Source: Lachancea thermotolerans CBS 6340 | Taxonomy: Eukaryota > Ascomycota > Saccharomycetes > Saccharomycetales > Saccharomycetaceae | Length of the DNA stretch: 64,000 nucleotides | Direction: 5' to 3' | NCBI RefSeq assembly: GCF_000142805.1 | Contig: NC_013081.1 | Coordinates: 1,116,001 to 1,180,000, forward strand | Shown: piece by piece, positions 50,603-61,150 of the stretch | How the letters are laid out: every line of letters begins with the position of its first letter | Position numbering within the stretch: the first letter of the stretch is position 1 | The notes under the pieces: generated by a model | Told to the model about the DNA's origin: nothing | Databases searched by the model: none | The model's input: the letters and a program-made list of their open reading frames with translations, nothing else | Position numbers and translations under genes: made by a program

Positions 50603-51512
50603 GTTGGTATGTATGTATGTGTGTGTGTGTGTGTGGATGTTGTGGAGGGATATATGGTATGGTTGGTAGTGGGGGTTAGAGAGAGACGGTGGAGGGCTGG
50701 CCGGCGGCGTGCGCGCGGCGACTCTTATAGGGTGTTGGGGCTCGCGGGCCGGGCGTGGTGCGGCCGCGCGGGTGGCTAGGCTGCTTGCTGCGCGGGCGAC
50801 AGCCTGCGGAGTAAGCGGAGAAACGCGGGGAGCGTGGAGGAGCGTGGGAGAAGCGCGGGAGAAGATACGCGGGGAGATACGCGGGGGAGAACGGAGAAGG
50901 GGAGCGGTGGGCGGGACGCACGCTAGCGCAGGCGGCTGCGGGGGGAAATAGCGCGGGTCGCGCGCAGGCACGCGGGGCGGGCTCGAGGAGTGTTGGCGGC
51001 GGGCGGGATTGCTATTTTTGGCGCGGTGGGCGGGCGGAGCGCGGGGTGTGTGCAGGCGGCGCGCATGCGTGGCGTGTAGCGCGTGGCGACGCGAGTACGT
51101 CATGCGGGACGGCAACGACCGAGCACGTGACGGGGTGTCGCGGGTATCACTCTTCACGGAAAACACGTGATAGTAGCACACCACGTGACGCAGCCTCACG
51201 TGCGCGCCACACGCCGCGCGCCCACGATCTCCCCACCGCATATACCGCGATGACCCTCGCGCGTCACGTGACAAGCGTCGCGCAGGGCGCGGCGTGCGCG
51301 CGCGCCAAGGCGCCTCGCGCCCGCCGCGCCGTGTCCCCTTCGTATGCCTCCCGCGCCCCTTCAGCTCCCACGCGCGCGCTCCCTGGCCTCCCTACCCGCT
51401 CCTTTTTCTCTGTCTCTCTCCCCTGCGTGTCTTCCCCCAAAATCAACAAATCTCGGTCAAGCCATCGTCGTTCTTATTTTTAGCTGCCATGAACAATCGC
51501 CAGAAATAAAGC
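50603..51512. promoter_or_regulatory. Very GC-rich divergent promoter of the SDR and RLM1
   Basis: 910 bp between divergent starts. A GT microsatellite (about 50606-50638) lies in the SDR leader. The middle is dominated by GCG/CGC-rich sequence with repeated GCGGGGAGA-like units (50820-50900). Five CACGTG boxes cluster at 51124-51270. Frames across the region are composition artefacts. Confidence 0.55.
51124..51270. promoter_or_regulatory. Cluster of five CACGTG E-boxes
   Basis: CACGTG occurs at 51124-51129, 51164-51169, 51182-51187, 51197-51202 and 51265-51270. Four are CACGTGA and two have the TCACGTG form preferred by Cbf1. They lie 240-390 bp before the RLM1 ATG and 520-670 bp before the SDR ATG. 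Cbf1, Tye7 or Pho4 are candidate binders; which gene they control is not evident. Confidence 0.7.
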
Positions 51513-53174
51513 ATGGGCAGGAGAAAAATAGCCATCGAGCCCATCCTGGACGAGCGTAACCGCACCGTGTATGTCCCCCGCGACGCGTCCGCGGCGCGCG
51601 GCCCGCCGCCCGCCGCCCTCAGGCGGGGCCAGCCGCGCGCCTCGCGCCCAGCGCACAGACGCGCTTTTTGTCCCCTGTGTTATATTTAAAACCTATACTA
51701 ACGTCGACCCAGAACCTTCATCAAACGGAAGGCCGGCCTGTTCAAGAAGGCCCACGAACTCGCGGTGCTCTGCCAGGCGGACGTCGCCGTGATCATCCTC
51801 GGCGCCAACAACACGTTCTACGAGTTCTCGTCCGTCGATGCAAACGACCTCATCCGGCACTACCAGAACGATGAGCTCCCGCACGACGTGAAGGGCCCCG
51901 CCAACTACGGCAACTACACAAAGAAAGACCGCGTGGTCATACACGGCAAGAACCGCAAGCGTGGCGGCGCGGCGCACGCCGCGGCCGCGCGCGCCAGCCG
52001 CAGCGCCAGCCACAGCATCGAGGGCTCCCGCCCGGGCACGGGAGCCCACGGCGTGGCGCCGGACAGCAGCAGCGGCGGTGGCACTGCTGCCGCCACCGCT
52101 CTCGGCAGCAAGCGCGGCGCCGGCAGCGACAGCCACGACGGCCACGACGACCACGACCACGACAACGACCACGACCGCGACGACGACGACGATGACGAAG
52201 ACGACGACGACGAAAATAGCAACAGCAACAATGGCGCTGATGCCAGCGACGCACAGGCGTCCGGTCCTCGTGCGCCGCACCAGCAGCAGTTCCCTAAGAG
52301 ACCCAAGACCGCCGCCGCGGCCTCCAACCCGGGCTTCAACCCACTCCAGCAACAGGTCCAGCGCCAGTTCCACAACCTCTACGCCGTCGCGTCCGGTTCC
52401 GAACGCACGTCCAACTTTAGCACGCAGCCGCCGTCCTCCTTCTCCCGCAGCACCCTACCGAACATCTACCCGCACGGCCCGGGCGGCGTCGCGGCGGCTA
52501 CAGCCTCGAACCCGAGCCCCGGCCGCAATTTCGCTCAAACTCAAAGCTTCCGGTCGAACTCCATCCCGCTGCCCTTCGACCCAAGTCCTCGCGATAGCAT
52601 GCAAGTACCGTCTTCAACCGCCGCACCTGTCCATATAGATCGATCATATTCCATATCCCACTCGCGATCCAGCACCAACACCACTGCGACAAACAGGCCC
52701 GCCCTGAGGGTTCAGATTCCGTCCAGCACCGGCGTCGCCATCAAGAGCGAGCCCTCATCGGCCTCCTCTCCGTCCCATCCCGCTTCGACGTCTCAGTTCA
52801 CCAGGCGCAACGACGGTCACATCGAGCTGCCGCACCCCGGCGTCTCGAAAGTCACGACTCCAGTATCGGCAAGTGGCGCCGCCCCTAACATTGGGTTCGA
52901 TAGGCTTGACAAGACCCATGGCGTTCTACCGTCTGCGTCCTCGATTGGGGGTGCGGGCGCGGGTGCAGGGCCTGGATTTCTGTTCAATGGCCTGCCCTCG
53001 GCGCTCAACGCGTCTCCATCAATCCAGCAGTATTTCGCGACACCCTTACAGCATAGTTCCGCTGGAGGCAACGGTTTGATGGCCACCTCCAATGGCGTCT
53101 CCCACCCCCATGGGTATATTATGCACAAGCAGATACATATGGCTCAACAGCAAAAACAGCAGCAGCAGCAGCAA

Positions 53175-53209
<35 letters not shown>

Positions 53210-53546
53210 ACAACAGCAACAGCAACAGCAAGCAGATTCAGCTTCCGGTCCTATGTCAGGCCTGCTCCCGTCAAAATTCGCCAACGACATGATGATGCCG
53301 TCGCCTAACATGTCAATGTCCATGTTTCAAGACTGGGGTTTCCAACGAGCTGCTGCTCAGAACAATGCCGCTGTTGGGACTGGGGGTCAGCCGCCCACGG
53401 ATAGCAACGCAAGTAGCAGCGCTGCTCCCCAAGCACAAAATAACGGAAGCAGCGGGCTGACGCCGTACATCAATGTCAACCAAACCCCGTTGACGAACAA
53501 GTATTTTGTGTTTGAAGAGCCTAACAGCGAAAAGAATAAAAAGTAG
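51513..53546 (+). CDS. RLM1: MADS-box transcription factor Rlm1/Smp1, intron inside the MADS box
   Basis: Spliced gene: exon 1 51513-51568, intron 51569-51712 (144 nt; donor GTATGT, branch TACTAAC at 51697-51703, acceptor GACCCAG), exon 2 51713-53546; 629 residues. Exon 1 gives [18 protein letters not shown]; a Val codon spans the junction and exon 2 continues [39 protein letters not shown], a complete MEF2-type MADS/SAM domain. The unspliced frame alone (from 51765) would lack DNA binding. The rest is low complexity: an Asp/His run near 150-170, Ser/Pro-rich parts and a poly-Gln run near 497-527. Rlm1 is the Mpk1/Slt2-controlled activator of cell-wall genes; Smp1 is a Hog1 target. The gene is the unduplicated parent of YPL089C and YBR182C. 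Confidence 0.93.
53143..53230 (+). repeat. Poly-glutamine CAG/CAA tract in RLM1
   Basis: Nearly 30 Gln codons, an irregular mixture of CAG and CAA with one Lys interruption (QQQKQQ) at the start. Mixed codons make the DNA less prone to slippage than a pure CAG run. Poly-Gln is common in fungal activators. Confidence 0.9.
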
Positions 53547-54403
53547 CACCCCAAGCCAACAACCCGTTAGCGCGTCCTCCACGAGCAGCATGCGGTTTGA
53601 CAATTGCGTGTCATAACTTCTGGATGTGCAGCGTAGTCAGCAATGCCATATCCAAGTCGCTAGGCGACCAAAACTAGCGATGCGTCGATCAACCGGATTT
53701 TAGCTTTTTGGCTGGCAGCAGCCAAGCAGTGCAGAGAAAGGGCCACTTAGAGGCGAACCGCCCGCTACGGCGAATCTTCTCGGCAGGTCTCCGTGCCGCT
53801 TGCGGCGCCAGCAATACAATCCGGGCCCAAGGTTCTTAGAACAGGACGCCAGAGTACCCTCAGCAGCTGCTTGACTCTACGGGCATGAAGACACGCTTTG
53901 CAGCCGTTCACGCAAGCGCGCTTCTTCAGTAATCGAAGAGCGCACATCTCTGGACACACTTCTGAAAAAGCGAACCCTCATGGCACGTTTCCCTCACACG
54001 CGCCTGAGGCGGCCGCATACTGTTGCACAAGCGTTCCGCTGCGAACACACATTGTAAGTGCTCTCAGGATGGAAAACCGTTCAGAGACTCTTTGGCCTAA
54101 TTACATACTGTTTTCGCACAGACAAGGCGCTTATGTCTCAAAAGGCAAACGCACAGCATTATGTAGCAGGAGAGAGCCATGGATTTTCAAGACTAGCACA
54201 GTTGTATTGTATTTAGTTATCTTATGGATGTTCTGGGTTTGCTTTCTCACTCCGCGTTCCGCACTCACCGATGTACCCAGTTACTTATACTCCGAACTTG
54301 TAGTCGCTGGCGCCTCTGCTATAGCCACGTGACGAGATTACCAGATCCAGAACTCTCGCACGTCATACGAGAGCGCAGCTCACGTAATCAAGGTGACAAC
54401 ATT
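53547..54403. promoter_or_regulatory. RLM1 3' flank and distal RPS6 promoter
   Basis: 857 bp. A CACGTGAC element (CACGTG 54326-54331) lies about 500 bp before the RPS6 ATG, close to the Rap1-like site. Short frames at 53765-54332 have no conserved features. No RNA gene seen. Confidence 0.45.
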
Positions 54404-54426
54404 TGACTGCTATACACCCATTCACC
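54404..54426 (+). promoter_or_regulatory. TGACTG box with adjacent Rap1-like site (RPS6)
   Basis: TTTGACTG (box TGACTG 54404-54409) is followed, four bases on, by ACACCCATTCACC (54414-54426), a Rap1-like sequence with one departure from ACACCCATACA. Same order and orientation toward the gene as at RPL21 and RPS9. About 405 bp before the ATG. Confidence 0.6.
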
Positions 54427-54597
54427 CAAATAATATATATTCAAAATAATTGCGTGTGCGCTAAAATGAATACATTTTGGACCCACGCACACGACTCTGC
54501 GCAGCAGCTCTCGGACACCACGCAAGGCCTGCAGGAAACCACTCGGCAGAGACACTGTGGGTCCCCCACCGCGACGCCTCCACGGTAGGCAGCTTCC

Positions 54598-54664
54598 CTC
54601 TGCCTAGCCTCCGCCTGGCGCTCCGCCTAGCTCTCAGTCCACAGTCCAGCATCCACCGCCTAGC
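54598..54664 (+). repeat. GCCTAGC (IFHL-like) repeat cluster in RPS6 promoter
   Basis: Three exact GCCTAGC copies at 54602-54608, 54625-54631 and 54658-54664, plus GCCTGGC near 54613. The first reads CTCTGCCTAGC and the second GCCTAGCTCTCAG; both strings also occur in the RPL21 cluster, and GCCTAGCACT is shared too. It lies in a GC-rich block (about 54478-54735) between the Rap1-like site and the start, as at RPL21. Confidence 0.65.
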
Positions 54665-54830
54665 ACTACGCCGACTCTACCTCCAGGCCCGCTACACTCT
54701 GCCTGCAGAGCGCTGCGCGCTGGCGGCCAGTAGTGGAAAAAAATATTCGGTACGCTAATACCATATCGAAAAGTTCAAGAGATTCTTCATTTGGATCCCA
54801 TCACAAGAGAGTAAGGACAAGTAAGCCAAG

Positions 54831-55771
54831 ATGAAGGTATGTGGACGAGTGAATAGCACGTTTGATTAACCGAGATGGGGTGCATGGAGCGCAGCCTAAG
54901 CGCGTGTTGTTCTAGAGACGATTGAGCTAGACTCCGGAGTGGAAGAGCCTGTCGAAGGCCAGAGACCAATTTACCAGGAACCACTGCCATGGGTGTGCTT
55001 CTTTCTTCGTGCAACGTCCAGCACCCACTCGGCTCCGCCTTGGGACCGCAGTACTAACGTTTACAGTTGAACATTTCTTACCCAGTCAACGGTTCCCAGA
55101 AGACCGTCGAAATCGACGACGAGCACCGTGTGCGTGTCTTTTACGACAAGCGTATCGGCCAAGAGGTCGACGGTGAGGCTGTCGGTGACGAGTTCAAGGG
55201 CTACGTTTTCAAGATCTCCGGTGGTAACGACAAGCAAGGTTTCCCAATGAAGCAGGGTGTCTTGTTGCCTACCAGAGTCAAGTTGTTGCTCGCCAAGGGT
55301 CACTCCTGTTACAGACCAAGACGTGAAGGTGAGAGAAAGAGAAAGTCCGTCAGAGGTGCCATTGTTGGCCCAGATTTGGCTGTCTTGTCCTTGGTCATCA
55401 CCAAGAAGGGCGACCAGGAATTGGAGGGTGTCACCGACACTTCCGTTCCAAAGAGATTGGGTCCAAAGAGAGCCAACCACATCAGAAAGTTCTTCGGTTT
55501 GACCAAGGAGGACGATGTCCGTGACTTCGTCATCAGAAGAGAGGTCCAGAAGGGCGACAAGACCTACACCAAGGCTCCAAAGATCCAGAGATTGATCACT
55601 CCTCAGAGATTGCAGAGAAAGAGACAGCAGAGAGCCTTGAAGGTCAAGAACGCTCAGGCTCAGAGAGAAGCCGCTGCCGAGTACGCGCAATTGTTGGCCA
55701 AGAGATTGCACGAGAGAAAGGCTGAGAAGGCTGAGGTCAGAAAGAGAAGAGCTTCTTCTTTGAAGGCTTAA
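54831..55771 (+). CDS. RPS6: 40S ribosomal protein S6 (eS6), one intron
   Basis: Spliced gene: exon 1 54831-54836 (ATGAAG), intron 54837-55066 (230 nt; donor GTATGT, branch TACTAAC, acceptor TTTACAG), exon 2 55067-55771; 236 residues, the S. cerevisiae length. Begins [20 protein letters not shown] and ends RRASSLKA, the RRxSS site phosphorylated by AGC kinases downstream of TORC1. The intron after codon 2 is at the same place as in S. cerevisiae RPS6A/B. Extreme preferred-codon use. Corresponds to YPL090C and YBR181C. Confidence 0.98.
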
Positions 55772-55971
55772 GCGCCTTTTAATGGACAAATTTGTAAAAC
55801 AAAAACAACGCTCCAACTCCAAACCCCCTTCATATTGTCTTTTGCCTCTTGAATCTATATTTGTTTCATTTGAAACGATGAAAGATGTACCTTTTTCGAA
55901 GAGTGTATACTGTATCTCACATTTCTTAATATAAAGAAAATACTGTTCGCGTAACTAACCGCTACGTGTTT

Positions 55972-57420
55972 CTATCTTAAAGTAACTAGTTCTTCAGCGC
56001 TGGTAGGATGGATGGCAACGCAGGAATCAAAGTCTGCCTTTGTAGCGCCCATTTTGACAGCCACGCCGAAACCCTGCAAGATCTCGGCTGAAGAGTCCCC
56101 GACAATGTGCAAACCGACGACCTTCTCGTCTTTGCCTGCGCACACCAGCTTGTATAAGGTTGGGGACTTGTGCTCCAGCATGGCGTAGTACATGGCGGTG
56201 AACTTGCTGCGGTAAACCTTGACGTTTTCTTGGCCAAACTTTTCAACAGCCTGCTCTTCAGTCAAGCCGATAGTACCAGCCTCAGGATGCGAGAAAACTA
56301 CACTAGGAACATTTTCGTAGTCTTGCTTCTGCTTGGCAAACTCTTCAGGGCCGAAAAGCCTGTTAGCTAGCTTCCTACCTGCAGCGATTGCAACTGGAGT
56401 CAACTCAACCTTCCCCACGACGTCCCCCAGGGCGTAGATGTTTTGTGCCGTCGTGTTCTGGTATTCATCAACCATGACTTGCTGTCTCTCATTAGTTTTA
56501 ACGCCGACATTGTCGATGCCAATACCCAGCAATGTCTTACGTCCAATGGTCCACAGCAACTGGTCAACGTCTTCGATCGACTCGCCGTTGTCGAGGTGGA
56601 CGCTCAACTTACCAGTGCCCTCGTCTTTGTGGACCTTGTCAATCTTTGCGGTCTTATGAATATTGATACCCTCGTTTACGTAGTGGTCAGTGATGGTGTT
56701 TTGGATGCACTCATCAAATTTACGCAGTAAAGTCTCGCCTCTGATAACCATATGGGTCTCGCTCCCCAAGCCATGGAAAACACCGGCTAACTCCACACCA
56801 ATGTAGCCTGCGCCTGACACAACAACTTTTTTTGGTTGTTCAGTCAACTTGAAGAAATCGTCAGAGTCGATGCCGTGCTCATAGCCTTCAATTCCGTCTG
56901 GCTTTATTGGCTCGCCGCCTGTGGCGATCAAGATGTGGTCCGCTGTGAACACTTCCTTGGTGCTGTCATGCTTCACAACCTCGACTTGGCCCTGTTTGTT
57001 GAACTTGGCCCAACCGTAGATGAAGTCAACGCCTTCCTTGGCCAGGTTTCGTTCGTAAATGCCGTTCAGTCTTTGAATGTAAGCATCCCTTTTCTCCTTG
57101 AATTGCGGCCAGTTGAAAGTCAACTTCTCTCTGGTAAGCTCAGTCTGCTGGAAGAGCCCATACTCGTTGGCCTGAGTCAGACGGGTGGCCAAATCGGAAG
57201 CGTACCACATCACTTTCTTTGGTACACATCCAACATTGACACAGGTTCCGCCCATTGCTTTTCCTTCAATCAGGAGAGTCTTCGCGCCATAGGAGGCAGC
57301 TCTTCTGCTCGAGGCAACACCACCAGATCCACCTCCGATCACCAAATAGTCATAATGTTTAACGCTCCCAGACATCCTTCTTGTCATAACCAACCTGAGT
57401 ATATTCTTGTTCAGTTGCAT
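55972..57420 (-). CDS. GLR1: Glutathione reductase Glr1
   Basis: 482 residues (S. cerevisiae 483). FAD-binding [14 protein letters not shown] near 33, redox-active disulfide [16 protein letters not shown] near 60, NADPH-binding [13 protein letters not shown] near 205, and the C-terminal dimer/catalytic segment [16 protein letters not shown]. Reduces GSSG with NADPH. The N-terminus has a short basic leader ([15 protein letters not shown]) with a second in-frame ATG at codon 16 ([10 protein letters not shown]), aligned with the internal start that gives cytosolic Glr1 in S. cerevisiae, where the longer form goes to mitochondria. Equivalent of YPL091W. Confidence 0.98.
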   Translation of the reverse strand: MQLNKNILRLVMTRRMSGSVKHYDYLVIGGGSGGVASSRRAASYGAKTLLIEGKAMGGTCVNVGCVPKKVMWYASDLATRLTQANEYGLFQQTELTREKLTFNWPQFKEKRDAYIQRLNGIYERNLAKEGVDFIYGWAKFNKQGQVEVVKHDSTKEVFTADHILIATGGEPIKPDGIEGYEHGIDSDDFFKLTEQPKKVVVSGAGYIGVELAGVFHGLGSETHMVIRGETLLRKFDECIQNTITDHYVNEGINIHKTAKIDKVHKDEGTGKLSVHLDNGESIEDVDQLLWTIGRKTLLGIGIDNVGVKTNERQQVMVDEYQNTTAQNIYALGDVVGKVELTPVAIAAGRKLANRLFGPEEFAKQKQDYENVPSVVFSHPEAGTIGLTEEQAVEKFGQENVKVYRSKFTAMYYAMLEHKSPTLYKLVCAGKDEKVVGLHIVGDSSAEILQGFGVAVKMGATKADFDSCVAIHPTSAEELVTLR

Positions 57421-59449
57421 AACCCAGTTTAGGCTTGAACAGAGTTCAAACTGCAGAAAGCTCGGCGTTATTACCCTCTTTTTGATAAGCGAATATCACT
57501 GCTTCGTCGTTTGGGACATGTGATTAGGGCCTCAGATGCCAAGAACTTTGAGCAAGCCCGCTGCCATGCGCTTTCAGGTTAAGGCCCTCGTAGCGCCAAA
57601 ATTATCACTAGGTATCACTCTACTGTCAGCGTAGTTAATAATTGAGGGAATGTGGAATTTCAAACGTCTTTGGTTGTTGAGCTCGAAGAAAAACCATCGG
57701 TATGACTTTGGATTAACCAGACATGCACACCTGGTATACATTGTTGGTGCCTTTTCATTTGTTAACAGATTTTTTCGGTAGCAGCCTTGTAGAAGGCCTA
57801 AGTTGAGAATTGTTCCCGCCTCTGCGGTTATAGATAAACTTGGACACGCCGGCATTCACCAGATTGTCAGGAAATACCAATGTGTCCGCTTCCACTCAAT
57901 CGCACCATAAAATGTTGCAGGCATTTACGGTGCCATGTATTTTGAGGTTTCGATACCGTAACGCATCTTGAATTCCAGTGCCCGAAAAGCCTCTGCAAAC
58001 AAGGATGCTTTTACAGCTTTGAAAAAGCACCAGGATTATCCTCCAGGGGGCAATTTAAACGTAACAGGAATTTCAATTAATGCGTTTAAGGCTCATAAAC
58101 TCTTGGAGAGCTTTTTTTCTCTCAGACATTAGTTGCCGAGGTCCGCGTATTTTGGCAAGACCCCTTAGACAGTGAGTAGAAATTCGGAGCGGTTCTACCC
58201 CATGAGGCCGGTAGACTTCCAACAGCACCAGCGAGTGATATTATTGTGCTAGCTCTTTTTAGTCCCAGTTTTTGCAGAATTTATTGAATCGACGCAGCGC
58301 CTCCCGCTAGGGAAAATCTGATTTTGTGAGCGGAGTTTTAAGACAAGGGCACAGGGTTCGAAAGCCCCATAATTGGTTGAACATCTCAATATTTGACCCT
58401 AAGTTTCTGAGCTCAAAGCACTAGTAAAACAACACACCCGCAAAATTCCTCCGGTTGTATCTTAAGCACCTCACTTGGTATAAGGACCGTTTCATTTGGA
58501 GCTTCTCCAGTACTAATTTGAGATCAAACAGCTGTTTTGAACCAGCGGCTGCAGGTCGTTCCTTATCACCCCGGCTCACAGCTTTAAAGTTTTAATGGGG
58601 GATGGTACTCGACAATCTCATTCGTGGGGCAACAACCGCTGAGGATGGGCATAAAGCTTTGTACGAAGCAACATGTGATACGCCGAAGACTCCTTTACCC
58701 TGAGTGTTGATATCGCATGCTGCGTTAAATGCTGGTCCAAACCGGTGAATGTCGAACGCTCAACGACCAGGGGTCCTTCCCCCTTGTCGCCTAGATATTT
58801 CACTGCATCGAATAACCACAACACGATGGAGCTGACTTCTTCACGCTAGAATTCAGCAAAATTCAATTAAACTTGACGACTTAAGGAGCATCCGAGTTAG
58901 CTAAATTCTCGTCTTAGTGCTTAATATAAATAATGTAATCTGATCCAATTATTCTAAAGAAACTGCTCATTATTTTGGTGACACACAAACTTAAAAAGAT
59001 TTTGTGGAGAACAAGCATCAAACTTGATTGCCGTAAAGCCTTGGAGGGTTAAACGTGATTATTCTTATATTGAGTCAGTTCTGAGTTCACGGCAAGCACA
59101 ATATCTAGCGTCGAAGTATTGAATAAACCTTTTCTCCCGTAAATAGTTTATCAAATCTCAAGGCCCAATAAACCTCTAATTTCGATAGTAGATCGATTAA
59201 GTCAGCATAGTTACTAATTAATAGTCTCTCATGTAAGAAGTATACATGGCATTTGGTCGGAAGTCTCCGAGCATACATAACCCTTCAGCAGCGTGAAACC
59301 CCGCACATTTTTGGCAAATTCTTGCCAGTTTCCCAGCCAAACTCAACGCCGAGCAGAGTTCGGGCCAGTGCATGCCCTGAGCTTGCTTAGGCTAGCTTGC
59401 CGATTCCCTATTTTGTTATCTTAGACCATAGGAAATGATTTTCCGGTGG
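57421..59449. other. Two-kilobase gene-poor gap between GLR1 and DTR1
   Basis: 2029 bp with no convincing gene. The GLR1 promoter is at the left and the DTR1 3' end at the right. The most coding-like segment is a 68-codon minus-strand frame at 58618-58824, starting with GTG rather than ATG and ending HPQRLLPHE; a second is at 57574-57855 (93 codons). Neither was recognised. S. cerevisiae has SSU1 (YPL092W) at this place; no SSU1-like sequence was noticed. 58860-59250 is AT-rich. Confidence 0.5.
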
Positions 59450-61150
59450 CTATAATTCAGGCTTCCACCTGTGTCCATTTGTGATCAAGTACAAAACACC
59501 TGCCATTGATGCTAGGTCACAAAATGCCAATCCTGTGAAGCACCACCCTACACCCATTTTGTCACACAACTTCATCACTATGACAGAACTGATGCCCGCC
59601 GCAAGATTCCTGAAGAAGCTACCGACGGCTACTGTACCAGCTGCCCTTCTTGGCACGCACTCTGTAAGATATGTCATACTTGTATTGGAACACCAAGTCA
59701 TCCCGAATGCGGTGAAGAATGAAAACACCAAAACTACTACCAGGTGATGGTGGAATTGCACACTCCAGCCGTATCCAACGCAACCGCAAATGTTAAGCAG
59801 CAAACCCCAAATTTGCAGGACAAGCCTTTTCTCAGAGGGGAATTTCTCGCCATTATGGCGTTTAACCCACAACTTTCGAAAGTAATCTGAGAGGTGGCCA
59901 CCTATGATTGACCCGAGGAGTAGTGCTACCCCTGGGCAAACGTAGCAAGCTCCGATCTGTAAGTTTGTTAGACCATAATCCTCCCGCAGAAAGTGTGAGA
60001 ATGTTACGCTGAATGCATAATACGTGGCAAACAGTATCGCAGTGGTTATCGAGCAGATTGTAACAGGCAAGAACTTGAGTAACTTCCAATACACTGCTAA
60101 GCTCGGTTTAGGGGGGCGGGGATACAACTTTTGAAATTGTGGTGACACAGACGCAGGCTTTACCACTCCTATGTCACTAAAAATCAATAGACCAGCAACC
60201 GAGATAGTCCTTGTAGGGCCGATATTATCTTTTTCTTCACAGTCTCTCCATTTAATGTCTCCATTGCCCACGATACAGCGCAGTGTTTCCGGTAACAACA
60301 CAACCACCATTAACAACCCAAACCCAGATAGAATACAAGTAAACCCGAATAGCCATCGCCAGTATGAACCATGCATAAGAATCAGCCCTGCGATAATAGG
60401 TGCCAAAATGGGGCCCATGTTAGGGCCCAGCATGAAGTATGCAATCGCTTTGCCTCTGACCTTAGGTGGCCTAATGTCGCTGACGGTCCCTGCTCCAAGG
60501 GCCATGACTGAGCTCGACGCGAACGCCTGTACCACACGAAGCGTAAACAGAGCTCCAACGTTGACAGGAACAGAGGCCAGGAGAACATTGACAACTACTG
60601 TCATTAGCAATGAAATCATATAGAGGATCTTACGGCCTCCGAAGTCTGCAAAGCTAGCCCATATGAGTGGCCCGACTGCAAATACTGCCATAAAGACAGA
60701 GACGGTTGCATTTATTGCAGTTGCTGAGAGGCCGAAAACATTTTGTAAGATCGGCAAGGCAGGGATATAGATATTTCCCGACAGTGGTCCCAGAAATCCC
60801 ACAAATATCACAATTATGAATATAACCAACACCTGTCTTTGAGAGAAAGCAGTGTAGGGCGGGTCTGGTTGTTCTGAAAGGTTTTGATCAGCATCCTCTG
60901 TTTTTAGCTCCTCCTCCTTCAATTTCCCGCTGGGATGCTCTTTCTCCGACTCAATATCGACATTCGTGATGTTTTCGCGGTTTTCTGGATTCGAGGGCCC
61001 TTCGTTAACTGCTCTGTGAATAAATTCATTTGCCTCCGATACCAGCTCAGCGTTGTACTCAGAGCCGACAACTTCAGGCTCAACCACCTCCCATTCGGCC
61101 AGGTTGTCAATGGAGGGGCTTGTGCTTTCCAGCGGACGTTCTGCTGGCAT
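59450..61150 (-). CDS. DTR1: Dtr1-like MFS transporter (DHA1 family)
   Basis: 566 residues (S. cerevisiae Dtr1 572). An acidic hydrophilic N-terminus of about 110 residues precedes 12 hydrophobic segments. MFS signatures: the loop 2-3 motif ADFGGRKILY near 167, and GPNMGPILAPIIAGL near 240 (DHA1 drug:H+ antiporter motif C type). Dtr1 exports bisformyl-dityrosine across the prospore membrane for the spore wall. The assignment to DTR1 rather than to Qdr/Tpo-type relatives relies on gene order (YBR180W) and the fit in length. By analogy it would be expressed during sporulation. Confidence 0.85.
   Translation of the reverse strand: MPAERPLESTSPSIDNLAEWEVVEPEVVGSEYNAELVSEANEFIHRAVNEGPSNPENRENITNVDIESEKEHPSGKLKEEELKTEDADQNLSEQPDPPYTAFSQRQVLVIFIIVIFVGFLGPLSGNIYIPALPILQNVFGLSATAINATVSVFMAVFAVGPLIWASFADFGGRKILYMISLLMTVVVNVLLASVPVNVGALFTLRVVQAFASSSVMALGAGTVSDIRPPKVRGKAIAYFMLGPNMGPILAPIIAGLILMHGSYWRWLFGFTCILSGFGLLMVVVLLPETLRCIVGNGDIKWRDCEEKDNIGPTRTISVAGLLIFSDIGVVKPASVSPQFQKLYPRPPKPSLAVYWKLLKFLPVTICSITTAILFATYYAFSVTFSHFLREDYGLTNLQIGACYVCPGVALLLGSIIGGHLSDYFRKLWVKRHNGEKFPSEKRLVLQIWGLLLNICGCVGYGWSVQFHHHLVVVLVFSFFTAFGMTWCSNTSMTYLTECVPRRAAGTVAVGSFFRNLAAGISSVIVMKLCDKMGVGWCFTGLAFCDLASMAGVLYLITNGHRWKPEL

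Noticed and set aside
50603-51274. 224-codon in-frame upstream extension of the SDR
   Set aside because: Translation is Arg/Pro/Ala/His-rich low complexity ending in THTYIHTN repeats from the GT microsatellite. Known SDRs of this type start at MPK...; the extension is GC-driven.
51693-52375. Long antisense frames over the RLM1 5' half
   Set aside because: Repetitive Val or Ser runs mirror the Asp/His codons of the sense strand; no domain is visible.
55061-55822. 253-codon antisense frame over RPS6, and similar antisense frames over RPL21 and RPS9
   Set aside because: Typical mirror of strongly biased codon use in highly expressed genes; Leu/Ser-rich translations with no homology signal.
58338-58375. 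GGGTTCGAAAGCCCC-like T-arm suggesting a second tRNA
   Set aside because: No matching acceptor or anticodon stem upstream; not a cloverleaf.
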